Part shown: piece by piece, positions 1 through 5,328 of the stretch | Layout: every line of letters starts with the position of its first letter | Numbering within the stretch: the first letter of the stretch is position 1 | Source: Gemmatimonadota bacterium | GTDB lineage: Bacteria > Gemmatimonadota > Gemmatimonadetes > Longimicrobiales > Gaopeijiaceae | DNA: 5,595 bases | Reading direction: 5' to 3' | Assembly (NCBI GenBank): GCA_018678395.1 | Contig: JAHHMJ010000465.1 | Coordinates: 1 to 5,595, forward strand | The notes under the pieces: generated by a model | Databases searched by the model: none | The model's input: the letters and a program-made list of their open reading frames with translations, nothing else | Told to the model about the DNA's origin: nothing | Translations under genes and position numbers: made by a program

Positions 1-5
1 GAGCG

Positions 6-29
6 GGGGCGACGCGTCGCGTCGCTCCC
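6..29 (-). terminator. GC-rich hairpin downstream of the spondin-domain gene, possible terminator
   Basis: Read on the minus strand, a perfect 7 bp stem (GCGACGC / GCGTCGC) with a 3-base loop lies 26 bases past the stop codon of the spondin gene. It extends by three more G-C pairs if one A is bulged. Position and strength fit a transcription terminator. No T-run follows before the window ends five bases later, so a classical intrinsic terminator is not demonstrated. In DNA this GC-rich the stem could also be chance. Confidence 0.35.
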
Positions 30-55
30 GCGGGCCCTTCGGATCGGCCGGCTGG

Positions 56-817
56 TCAGCCGATGCGCTCCACCTCGTAGCGGGCGACCGCGCCCGTCCA
101 GCCGTGGACCGTCGGGTCGAGATCAGCGTCGCCGGTGATGCCCGGGTGCATGCGGATCACGCCGTCCTCGGCGAGCGTCGGGTCGCTCATGCCGGTACCC
201 GCGCCCATGGCGTCGAAGCCCGTGAGCGGGGCGCAGGGCGGAACCAGGTCGCTCCAGGCCTCGGTGTTGACCTCGGTGCCCGCGTCGTACCCGTACGCGT
301 CGACCGACGCCGTTTCGCCGACACGCCTGGGCAGGCGCATCGAGTTCACACCCGTGAACCCGTCGTTCGTGCAGATCAGCATGGACACGACCGACAGGTA
401 CTTCGCACCGGTGCGACCGTCGACGTCGAAGCTCACGCTCTCGCCCGGGAGCAGCGGCGGGAGCGTCGGGCCTTCGGTGACCACCGCGTCCTTCACGTGC
501 TTGGCGGCGGAGGCGAACGCGATCATCGGGGCCAGGTTGCCGTTCTCGGCGATCTCCTGGATCTCGACGCTGGCCGCGGCCCCGACCTCGAAGAGCGAGA
601 TGGCGGTGCGATGCACGGCTGCCAGGGGTGGGGTGAACGGCTGGCCCGAGCTCAGGTTGTGCACGGTCACCCGGTAGCTCGCGGCAGCGGCCGGTCCGGT
701 GGCGGCGCGGGATGCGGCCGCGGTCGTGGTCTCGGGACCCACGGCGGGTGCGGTGGTCGTGTCATCACAGGCGGCGGTGGCGAGCACCGCGATGGCGAGG
801 GCGGACAGTCGACGCAT
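56..817 (-). CDS. Spondin-domain secreted lipoprotein
   Basis: The product is a 253-residue exported protein. Residues 1-17 form a short signal (Met-Arg-Arg, then a hydrophobic stretch) ending in TAAC, so Cys17 is the likely lipidation site, although Thr rather than Leu at -3 makes the lipobox weak. Residues 18-47 are a Thr/Ala/Pro-rich linker. From about residue 48 to the end the sequence matches the bacterial spondin_N type: a YRVTVHNLSSGQPFTPP opening, an AENGNLAP motif (90-97), SMLICTNDGFTG (145-156), DAGTEVNTE (178-186) and HGWTGAVAR near the C-terminus. Cys149 and Cys195 could form a disulfide. The ATG at 817 is preferred over an in-frame ATG 111 bases upstream, because the signal peptide starts here and a GGAG lies 8 bases before it. 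The gene is monocistronic within the window and divergent from the kinase operon. The family is extracellular and adhesion-like in animals. Its bacterial role is not established, so function here is unknown. Confidence 0.85.
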   Translation of the reverse strand: MRRLSALAIAVLATAACDDTTTAPAVGPETTTAAASRAATGPAAAASYRVTVHNLSSGQPFTPPLAAVHRTAISLFEVGAAASVEIQEIAENGNLAPMIAFASAAKHVKDAVVTEGPTLPPLLPGESVSFDVDGRTGAKYLSVVSMLICTNDGFTGVNSMRLPRRVGETASVDAYGYDAGTEVNTEAWSDLVPPCAPLTGFDAMGAGTGMSDPTLAEDGVIRMHPGITGDADLDPTVHGWTGAVARYEVERIG

Positions 818-825
818 GGGGCATT

Positions 826-829
826 CTCC
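826..829 (-). promoter_or_regulatory. Ribosome binding site of the spondin lipoprotein gene
   Basis: GGAG on the minus strand ends 8 bases before the ATG at 817. It supports that start over the longer open frame, whose extra N-terminal residues would bury the signal peptide. Confidence 0.6.
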
Positions 830-845
830 AGGAAGAGTTCGGCGA

Positions 846-867
846 CCCGAACCGATCGTCGGTCGGG
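846..867. repeat. Bulged hairpin upstream of the spondin gene
   Basis: CCCGA plus CCGA (846-855, with A851 bulged) pair with TCGG plus TCGGG (859-867) around a 3-base loop, giving nine base pairs. It lies 29-50 bases upstream of the spondin start codon, so it may be part of that gene's promoter or 5' leader. No function is shown. GC-rich sequence makes such stems fairly common by chance. Confidence 0.3.
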
Positions 868-985
868 CGGGGTTCTGGAGGGCAATGCCGAGGCCAACCG
901 GGTCGGACGAGGGCGTCGAGGGCCCCAAGTCCCTCGTTCACAGCCGCTTGACGGGTCGGGGGGCAGGAGGAGTGGGCGCAGCGGC

Positions 986-1001
986 GTGTTTCACGAAACA
1001 C
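986..1001. promoter_or_regulatory. 16 bp near-perfect palindrome, candidate operator
   Basis: GTGTTTC and GAAACAC are perfect inverted arms around a central AC. A second partial copy, GTTTCACGCAAC, lies at 1021-1032, one mismatch from the inner 12 bases (988-999) and 33 bp downstream start to start, about three helical turns. The arms are AT-richer than their surroundings, which makes chance less likely than for the GC stems nearby. The placement between divergent genes fits a dimeric regulator's binding site. The regulator is unknown. Confidence 0.4.
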
Positions 1002-1046
1002 CGGGTCGTTGCAGACCATCGTTTCACGCAACGTCGCAGCGACCCG
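1002..1046 (+). repeat. Inverted repeat in the region upstream of the kinase gene
   Basis: CGGGTCG (1002-1008) is complementary to CGACCCG (1040-1046), and inside it TTGC (1009-1012) can pair with GCAA (1028-1031). The alternative pairing CGTTGC (1007-1012) with GCAACG (1028-1033) is also possible. The partial second copy of the upstream palindrome lies within the loop. This could be a leader structure or part of an operator. It could equally be chance. Confidence 0.25.
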
Positions 1047-1133
1047 AGGGGCACCCACCGGCACCTTCCGCGTACCACGATCGAGGTGTCCCCAGCCCAC
1101 GGCCCCCTTCGCACCGGCCCTCAGCCCCACGTC

Positions 1134-2594
1134 ATGTACGCCCGCATTCTCCGACTGTACGAAGCCGCCTTCGGTACGGAGCCCACGGACGTGCGCGCTC
1201 TGGGCGCCGACGGCTCCGCCCGCTCCTACCACCGCCTGGTGGGATCCGACGGCTCGACCGTGATTGGCGGAGTGGGGCCGGAGGCCGAAGAGAACGAGGC
1301 GTTCTGGTCGTACTCGCGGGCATTTCGCAGCATCGGCCTGCACGTGCCGGAGATCTTCGCGACCGATGCCGAGGCGGGTGTCTGGCTCATGGAGGATCTG
1401 GGGGACACCACCCTCTTCGCCGCCCTGGACGCCGAGAGGCGACGGGCTCCCGGATCGTTCCCCGAGTCGATGCTGCCGGCGTATCGGCGGGTGTTGGAAT
1501 GGCTGCCGCGCTTCCAGGTCGAGGGACACCGCGTCGTCGACTACGGCGTGGCGTACCCCCGGGCGGCGTTCGATCGGCAGTCCATCCAGTGGGATTTGAA
1601 CTACTTCAAGTACCACTTCCTCAAGCTGGCCCACGTGCCCTTCCGGGAAGCCGCCCTGGAGCGGGACTTCGCACGTCTCGTCGATCTGCTGCTCGCGGCC
1701 GACACCGACCACTTCCTGTACCGCGATTTCCAGTCACGAAACGTCATGCTGCGCGACGGGGAGCCGTGGTTCATCGACTACCAGGGGGGGCGCCGCGGCG
1801 CGCTCCAGTACGACGTCGCCTCGCTGCTCTACGATGCCAAGGCCGACATTCCCGATTCCGAGCGGGCCTCGCTGCTCGAGCACTACCTCGATGCCCTCGA
1901 AGCCGTGCACCCGGTCGACCGCGCGCAGTTCCTGGAGGTCTACCCGGGCTACGTTCTGGTGCGGATCCTCCAGGCCATGGGGGCCTACGGGTATCGCGGC
2001 TTCTTCGAGCAGAAGGCGCGCTTTCTGAAGAGCGTCCCCTACGCGGCGCGCAACATCGCGGGGATCCTCGAGAGCGGTCTGCCCCTCGACCTTCCGGAGT
2101 TGGAGACGGTCTTCCGGCGAATCGTGGATCGATGGTCGGATGAGCCCGATGGATCGCCCTCGCCCGCGGGGCTCCGGGTCGGGATCAACAGCTTCAGCTA
2201 TCGTCGCGGGTATCCGGGCGACGAGACGGGGCACGGCGGCGGCTTCGTATTCGACTGTCGGGCCATTCCGAACCCCGGTCGTCAGGAGCGCTTTCGGGAC
2301 CGCACGGGCCTGGACACTGGAGTGGCCCGTTTCATCGAGGCATTGCCCGAGGCCGGGGCCTTCTGGGACTCCGTGCGGGCGCTCGTCGATGCTCAGGTCG
2401 ATACGTATCGCGCCCGCGGATTCACCAGCCTGACCGTCTCGTTCGGGTGTACCGGCGGGCAGCACCGGTCGGTGTACTTCGCGGAGCGGCTCGCAGCCCA
2501 CCTCCGGGAGCGCTACGCCGACGTGGGGCTGGGCGTCCTGCATCGGGAGTCGGCCCGTTGGCCGCGACCGGCCGGCACGCCGACGACCGAGTGA
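1134..2594 (+). CDS. AmgK-like sugar kinase fused to a RapZ C-terminal domain
   Basis: The 486-residue product has two domains. Residues ~1-330 are an aminoglycoside-phosphotransferase-fold kinase: a Gly/Ser-rich loop GADGSARSY (24-32), MEDLGDTTLF (86-95), catalytic loop YRDFQSRNV (196-204; Asp198 base, Asn203) and IDYQGG (214-219; metal-binding Asp215). Residues ~347-472 match the RapZ C-terminal domain: FVFDCRAIPNP (371-381), TGLD (391-394) and GCTGGQHRSVY (438-448). The P-loop domain that precedes this in E. coli RapZ is absent. By family, AmgK phosphorylates MurNAc or GlcNAc at the anomeric carbon in cell-wall recycling, and the MurU-like gene 7 bases downstream supports that role. The RapZ domain binds small RNA and senses glucosamine-6-phosphate in E. 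coli; here its role is inferred only. The protein should be cytoplasmic. The ATG at 1134 is chosen because homology begins at once (YARILRLYEAAFG), yet no Shine-Dalgarno precedes it. A GTG at 1086 is the main alternative. The exact sugar substrate is unproven. Confidence 0.88.
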   Translation: MYARILRLYEAAFGTEPTDVRALGADGSARSYHRLVGSDGSTVIGGVGPEAEENEAFWSYSRAFRSIGLHVPEIFATDAEAGVWLMEDLGDTTLFAALDAERRRAPGSFPESMLPAYRRVLEWLPRFQVEGHRVVDYGVAYPRAAFDRQSIQWDLNYFKYHFLKLAHVPFREAALERDFARLVDLLLAADTDHFLYRDFQSRNVMLRDGEPWFIDYQGGRRGALQYDVASLLYDAKADIPDSERASLLEHYLDALEAVHPVDRAQFLEVYPGYVLVRILQAMGAYGYRGFFEQKARFLKSVPYAARNIAGILESGLPLDLPELETVFRRIVDRWSDEPDGSPSPAGLRVGINSFSYRRGYPGDETGHGGGFVFDCRAIPNPGRQERFRDRTGLDTGVARFIEALPEAGAFWDSVRALVDAQVDTYRARGFTSLTVSFGCTGGQHRSVYFAERLAAHLRERYADVGLGVLHRESARWPRPAGTPTTE

Positions 2595-2601
2595 GGTCGG
2601 T

Positions 2602-3330
2602 ATGGACGCGATGATTCTGGCGGCGGGCTACGGGACCCGGTTGCGGCCGCTCACGGACCACACACCGAAGCCGCTGGTCGAGGTCGCCGGAGCGACGGTT
2701 CTCGAACACGTGGCCCAGCGCCTGATCGAGGCCGGCGCCGACCGCATCATCGTGAACGTGCACCACCTCGCGGATCAGGTGGAGCGGTTCGCCCGCGAGC
2801 GCTGGTCGCTCGATGCCGAGCTCGTCCTCTCGCAGGAGCGGATCCGCGCTCTGGGCACCGGTGGAGGGCTCAAGTACGCCTCCCCGCTGTTTCGACGGGA
2901 CGCGCCGTTCTTCCTGCACGTCGGGGACGTGATCAGCGAGATCGATCTGGGCGGGATGTACGCCGCCCATCGGGAGGCCGGAGCGCTGGTGACGCTCGCC
3001 GTGCACGAGCGGAACGCGGCGCGCTGCCTGCTGTTCGACGACGACGGGCTGATCGGCCGCGACAACCGCACCGAGGGATGGACCCGGACGATCCGCGAGG
3101 CGCGGGGTCGGGAGCGCCGCTGGTCGTTCGCCGGCATCCACGTGCTCTCGCCCGAGGTATTGGAGCGCCTCCGCGAGGAGCCGCCCTTCGACATCATCGA
3201 CGCCTATCTGCGCCTCGCCGAAGAGGGCGCCCGGCTCCAGGCGCACGACGTGACCGGCGCGCGGTGGCTCGAGATCGGCTCGCCCGAGCGACTGGACGTG
3301 GCGCGTCGGGTGCTCGAGGCCGAACGCTGA
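2602..3330 (+). CDS. MurU-like sugar-1-phosphate nucleotidyltransferase
   Basis: The 242-residue protein is a single nucleotidyltransferase domain of the NTP_transferase / GT-A-like fold. Visible motifs are the nucleotide-binding signature LAAGYGTRLRPLT (6-18), TPKPL (21-25, Lys23), LGTGGGL (84-90) and VGD (107-109), where Asp109 is the expected metal ligand. FDIIDAYL and WLEIGSPERL follow near the C-terminus. The length fits MurU, which lacks the C-terminal left-handed beta-helix of GlmU-type enzymes. The predicted reaction is a sugar-1-phosphate (MurNAc-1-P in MurU) plus UTP giving UDP-sugar plus pyrophosphate, in the cytoplasm. The start is secure: GAGG at 2593-2596 overlaps the kinase stop and sits 5 bases before ATG. 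The 7-base gap and the kinase partner indicate an operon and translational coupling. The usual NGD is VGD here, so sugar or base specificity may differ. Another sugar-1-phosphate, such as a heptose or mannose type, cannot be excluded. Confidence 0.85.
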   Translation: MDAMILAAGYGTRLRPLTDHTPKPLVEVAGATVLEHVAQRLIEAGADRIIVNVHHLADQVERFARERWSLDAELVLSQERIRALGTGGGLKYASPLFRRDAPFFLHVGDVISEIDLGGMYAAHREAGALVTLAVHERNAARCLLFDDDGLIGRDNRTEGWTRTIREARGRERRWSFAGIHVLSPEVLERLREEPPFDIIDAYLRLAEEGARLQAHDVTGARWLEIGSPERLDVARRVLEAER

Positions 3331-3340
3331 TCGAGGACTG

Positions 3341-3357
3341 CGTCGGGGCGCCCGACG
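3341..3357. terminator. Hairpin between convergent operons, candidate bidirectional terminator
   Basis: CGTCGGG (3341-3347) and CCCGACG (3351-3357) form a perfect 7 bp G/C-rich stem with a GCG loop, in the middle of the 37 bp gap between the converging stop codons. It could stop transcripts from both directions. Neither side has a T-run, so efficiency is uncertain. Confidence 0.5.
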
Positions 3358-3367
3358 GGATCTCCGC

Positions 3368-4012
3368 TCAGCCGCGGCGCCGTTCCAACTCGCCGAGCAG
3401 GTCGTCCAGCGTCGCGCCCGCCGCGAGCAGGGCCGCGAGCGCATGGTAGACCAGGTCCGCGGCTTCCTCGGTGGCCCGGGGGGCATCGTCCTGGACGAGA
3501 GCCTGAATCAGCTCGGCGGTCTCTTCGCCGAGTTTCTTCACCCGCAGGTTGGGGTCGTCGAGCAGCCGCACCGTGTAGCTGCCCTCCGGCCGCTGCCGCG
3601 ATCGATCGACCAGGGTGGCCCAGACCGCGGGTAGAACGTCTTCGGTCGCCGGATCGGTGCCGGCTCCGAAGCACGTAGTGTCTCCCGTGTGGCATGCCGG
3701 ACCCGCGGGCCGCACGAGCGCCAGCAGCGTGTCGCCGTCGCAATCGGCGTGGAGGCCGGTGAGCGTCAGGGTGTTGCCGCTGGTTTCACCCTTCATCCAC
3801 AGTTCGCCACGGGACCGCGACCAGAAGTGGACGGTGCCGGTCTCCAGGGTCGCCTCCAGCGCCTCGCGATTCGCCCAGGCGACCATCAGCACGCGTCCGG
3901 TGCCGACATCCTGTGCGACCACGGGGATCAGGCCGTCGGCGTCGAACCGCAGCCCGGCGAGAGCCGAGGCCTCGGCGACGCGACGGTCACTGAGATCGGT
4001 CAGTTCGTCCAT
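3368..4012 (-). CDS. hisIE: HisIE: bifunctional phosphoribosyl-AMP cyclohydrolase / phosphoribosyl-ATP pyrophosphatase
   Basis: The 214-residue product carries both early histidine steps, PR-ATP to PR-AMP (HisE, C-terminal) and PR-AMP to ProFAR (HisI, N-terminal). The HisI domain spans ~22-117: [15 protein letters not shown] (62-76), the Asp cluster DCDGD (90-94) and zinc cysteines Cys91, Cys107 and Cys114 in ACHTG and TCFG. The HisE domain spans ~143-214: LGEETAE (161-167), EEAAD (182-186) and YH (189-190), the usual metal-binding acidic helices. All key residues are present and the length is typical of fused HisIE. The ATG at 4012 lies 13 bases inside the end of hisF, with a GGAG 10 bases upstream (4023-4026), so translation is probably coupled. 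It is the last gene of this his run and faces the kinase operon. Confidence 0.96.
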   Translation of the reverse strand: MDELTDLSDRRVAEASALAGLRFDADGLIPVVAQDVGTGRVLMVAWANREALEATLETGTVHFWSRSRGELWMKGETSGNTLTLTGLHADCDGDTLLALVRPAGPACHTGDTTCFGAGTDPATEDVLPAVWATLVDRSRQRPEGSYTVRLLDDPNLRVKKLGEETAELIQALVQDDAPRATEEAADLVYHALAALLAAGATLDDLLGELERRRG

Positions 4013-4764
4013 CGCACGTCGACTCCCCAGCCCCGGAGGGCCGTCTTGAGTTCACCCACCGTGGTGAGTCCGTCGTGGAGGATTCCCGCCAGGAGGGCGG
4101 CCGACGCGTGACCCTCGGTGAATGCGTCGCGGAGGTGACTGGCGTCACCGGCGCCTCCCGACGCCACGACGGGCACGTGCACCCGGTCGACGATCGCGCG
4201 CGTCAGCTCCAGGTCGTAGCCCGTACGGACCCCGTCGCAATCGATCGAAGTCAGGAGGATCTCGCCGGCGCCCAGCTCGGCGCACCGCACCGCCCACTCG
4301 ACCGCGTCCAGCTCGGTGCGCGTCTTGCCGCCGTGCGTGTAATGGCGCCAGATGCCGTCTTCCTCACGCGCGGCGTCGATGCTGGCCACGATGCACTGAC
4401 TGCCGTACCGCTCGGCCCCGTCCGTCAGGATCGACGGATCGCGGACGGCGGCGCTGTTCGTGCTGATCTTGTCGGCGCCGGCGCGGAGCAGCGGCCCGAT
4501 GTCGTCCACGCTGCGGACGCCGCCTCCGACCGTCAGCGGAACGAAGAGCACCTCGGCCGTGCGGCGCACGGTATCGAGCAGGGTGCCCCGGCCCTCGCGC
4601 GTTGCCGAGATGTCGAGGAACACCACCTCGTCGGCACCCTCGGCCTCGTACCGAGCGGCGAGCTCGACAGGATCGCCCACGTCGCGCAGACCCTCGAAGT
4701 TGGTGCCCTTCACCACGCGACCGTCCTTCACGTCGAGGCAGACCACGACCCTCGGCTTCAGCAT
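4000..4764 (-). CDS. hisF: HisF: imidazole glycerol phosphate synthase cyclase subunit
   Basis: The 254-residue TIM barrel uses ammonia supplied by HisH to convert PRFAR to imidazole glycerol phosphate and AICAR. Both catalytic aspartates are in the expected places: Asp11 in [12 protein letters not shown] (9-20) and Asp130 in VASIDAA (126-132). Phosphate-binding motifs GGGVRS (80-85) and ASGGAGD near residue 220 are intact, as is [15 protein letters not shown] (22-36). The length is normal for HisF. ATG at 4764 starts 3 bases after the hisB stop, with GAGGG within the end of hisB 7 bases before it. The 3' end overlaps hisIE by 13 bases. The obligate partner hisH is not in the window and should lie upstream in the operon or elsewhere. 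Confidence 0.97.
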   Translation of the reverse strand: MLKPRVVVCLDVKDGRVVKGTNFEGLRDVGDPVELAARYEAEGADEVVFLDISATREGRGTLLDTVRRTAEVLFVPLTVGGGVRSVDDIGPLLRAGADKISTNSAAVRDPSILTDGAERYGSQCIVASIDAAREEDGIWRHYTHGGKTRTELDAVEWAVRCAELGAGEILLTSIDCDGVRTGYDLELTRAIVDRVHVPVVASGGAGDASHLRDAFTEGHASAALLAGILHDGLTTVGELKTALRGWGVDVRWTN

Positions 4765-4767
4765 CCG

Positions 4768-5328
4768 TCAGCCCTCGCCATCCGGGTCCTGGTCTTCCCA
4801 GGTGAGTGCGACCGAGCCCTTGGTGCTGAAGACCTCGTCGCCTTCGCGAAGGGCCTGACGTAGCGCGAGGCCGGTGGCCTTGATCGCGGCCTCGACGATG
4901 TGGTGCCGATCGCGCCCCCGATCCACCACGACGTGCAGGGTGGCTCCCAGGTTCACCGCCAGACTCTGAAGGAAGTGCTCGTAGAGCGGTGACGGCAGGC
5001 GACCTTCGTACCACGCCCGGCCACCGAGGTCGAGCGCCGAGCGGACCAATGCATCGTCCATCGGCACGGTCGCCCAGCCGTAGCGGTCGGCACGCTCCGG
5101 TACCTCGCGAGCCAGCGCGAGTCCGAGGGCGATGGCGACGTCCTCGACGAGGTGGTGCCGCAGGTCTCCAGTGGCCTCGAGCGTCAGTCCGAGACCCGCG
5201 TAGCGCGCGAGCGTCTCGACCATGTGCGTGAGGAAATCGTCGTCGGTCGAAACCTCGATTCCGCCGCCCTGGCGACGAACGTCGAGGCGGATCTGCGTTT
5301 CACGGGTCTCACGTCGGAGCGTGGCCAT
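4768..5328 (-). CDS. hisB: HisB: imidazoleglycerol-phosphate dehydratase, short divergent form
   Basis: The 186-residue product is a stand-alone IGP dehydratase (manganese enzyme converting IGP to imidazole acetol phosphate). There is no HAD phosphatase domain, so histidinol phosphatase must come from another gene. Conserved parts are RETRETQI (6-13), FLTHM (32-36), HHLVED (58-63), VPMDDAL (88-94), [12 protein letters not shown] (111-122), [11 protein letters not shown] (141-151) and STKG (168-171). The paired His-His-x-x-Glu metal sites are both present. It is shorter than the usual ~195-200 residues. Asp of the common FLDHM is Thr34, and the loop before the first HH lacks the usual Ile-Asp-Asp. 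The ATG at 5328 overlaps the hisA stop by one base and has GGAG 7 bases upstream. A longer open frame to 5505 is only a shadow of hisA. It is probably active, since the metal-binding His/Glu set is retained. Confidence 0.92.
   Translation of the reverse strand: MATLRRETRETQIRLDVRRQGGGIEVSTDDDFLTHMVETLARYAGLGLTLEATGDLRHHLVEDVAIALGLALAREVPERADRYGWATVPMDDALVRSALDLGGRAWYEGRLPSPLYEHFLQSLAVNLGATLHVVVDRGRDRHHIVEAAIKATGLALRQALREGDEVFSTKGSVALTWEDQDPDGEG

Larger units (their letters stand above)
818..1133. other. Divergent intergenic region with several inverted repeats
   Basis: These 316 bases separate two divergently transcribed units and must contain both promoters. I could not find a convincing -35/-10 pair on either strand. 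A TTGACG at 948-953 on the plus strand has no matching -10 box at normal spacing. The region holds a bulged hairpin (846-867), a 7 bp inverted repeat (907-913 with 931-937), a 16 bp near-palindrome (986-1001) and a 7 bp inverted repeat (1002-1008 with 1040-1046). I see no supported small gene or known RNA here. Open frames run through it on both strands, but these are extensions of the flanking genes without start signals. Confidence 0.7.

Noticed and set aside
818..928. N-terminal extension of the spondin lipoprotein
   Set aside because: It would place 37 non-hydrophobic residues before a good export signal, and the GGAG at 826-829 supports the internal start.
948..976. TTGACG as a -35 box for the kinase operon
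   Set aside because: No plausible -10 element occurs 16-18 bases downstream, where the sequence is G-rich.
986..1001. Possible chromosomal parS site for ParB
   Set aside because: The left half TGTTTCAC matches the parS half-site, but the centre is two bases short: the full site needs TGTTTCAC joined to GTGAAACA, whereas here it continues GAAACA. The half-sites would overlap, and no parAB genes are nearby.
699..1133. N-terminal extension of the kinase-RapZ protein
   Set aside because: The frame is open upstream, but family similarity begins at the ATG at 1134 and the extension would overlap the spondin gene's coding region and signal peptide. It reads as low-complexity noncoding sequence.
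104..2143. Very long open frame on the plus strand running through the spondin gene and into the kinase gene
   Set aside because: Its translation is Arg/Gly/Pro-rich with no recognizable domain, it overlaps two well-supported genes in other frames, and long stop-free shadows are expected at this GC content.
3368..4012. Frameshift or gene fusion artefact joining hisI and hisE
   Set aside because: Both domains are complete, in one frame, and the fused HisIE arrangement is common in bacteria.
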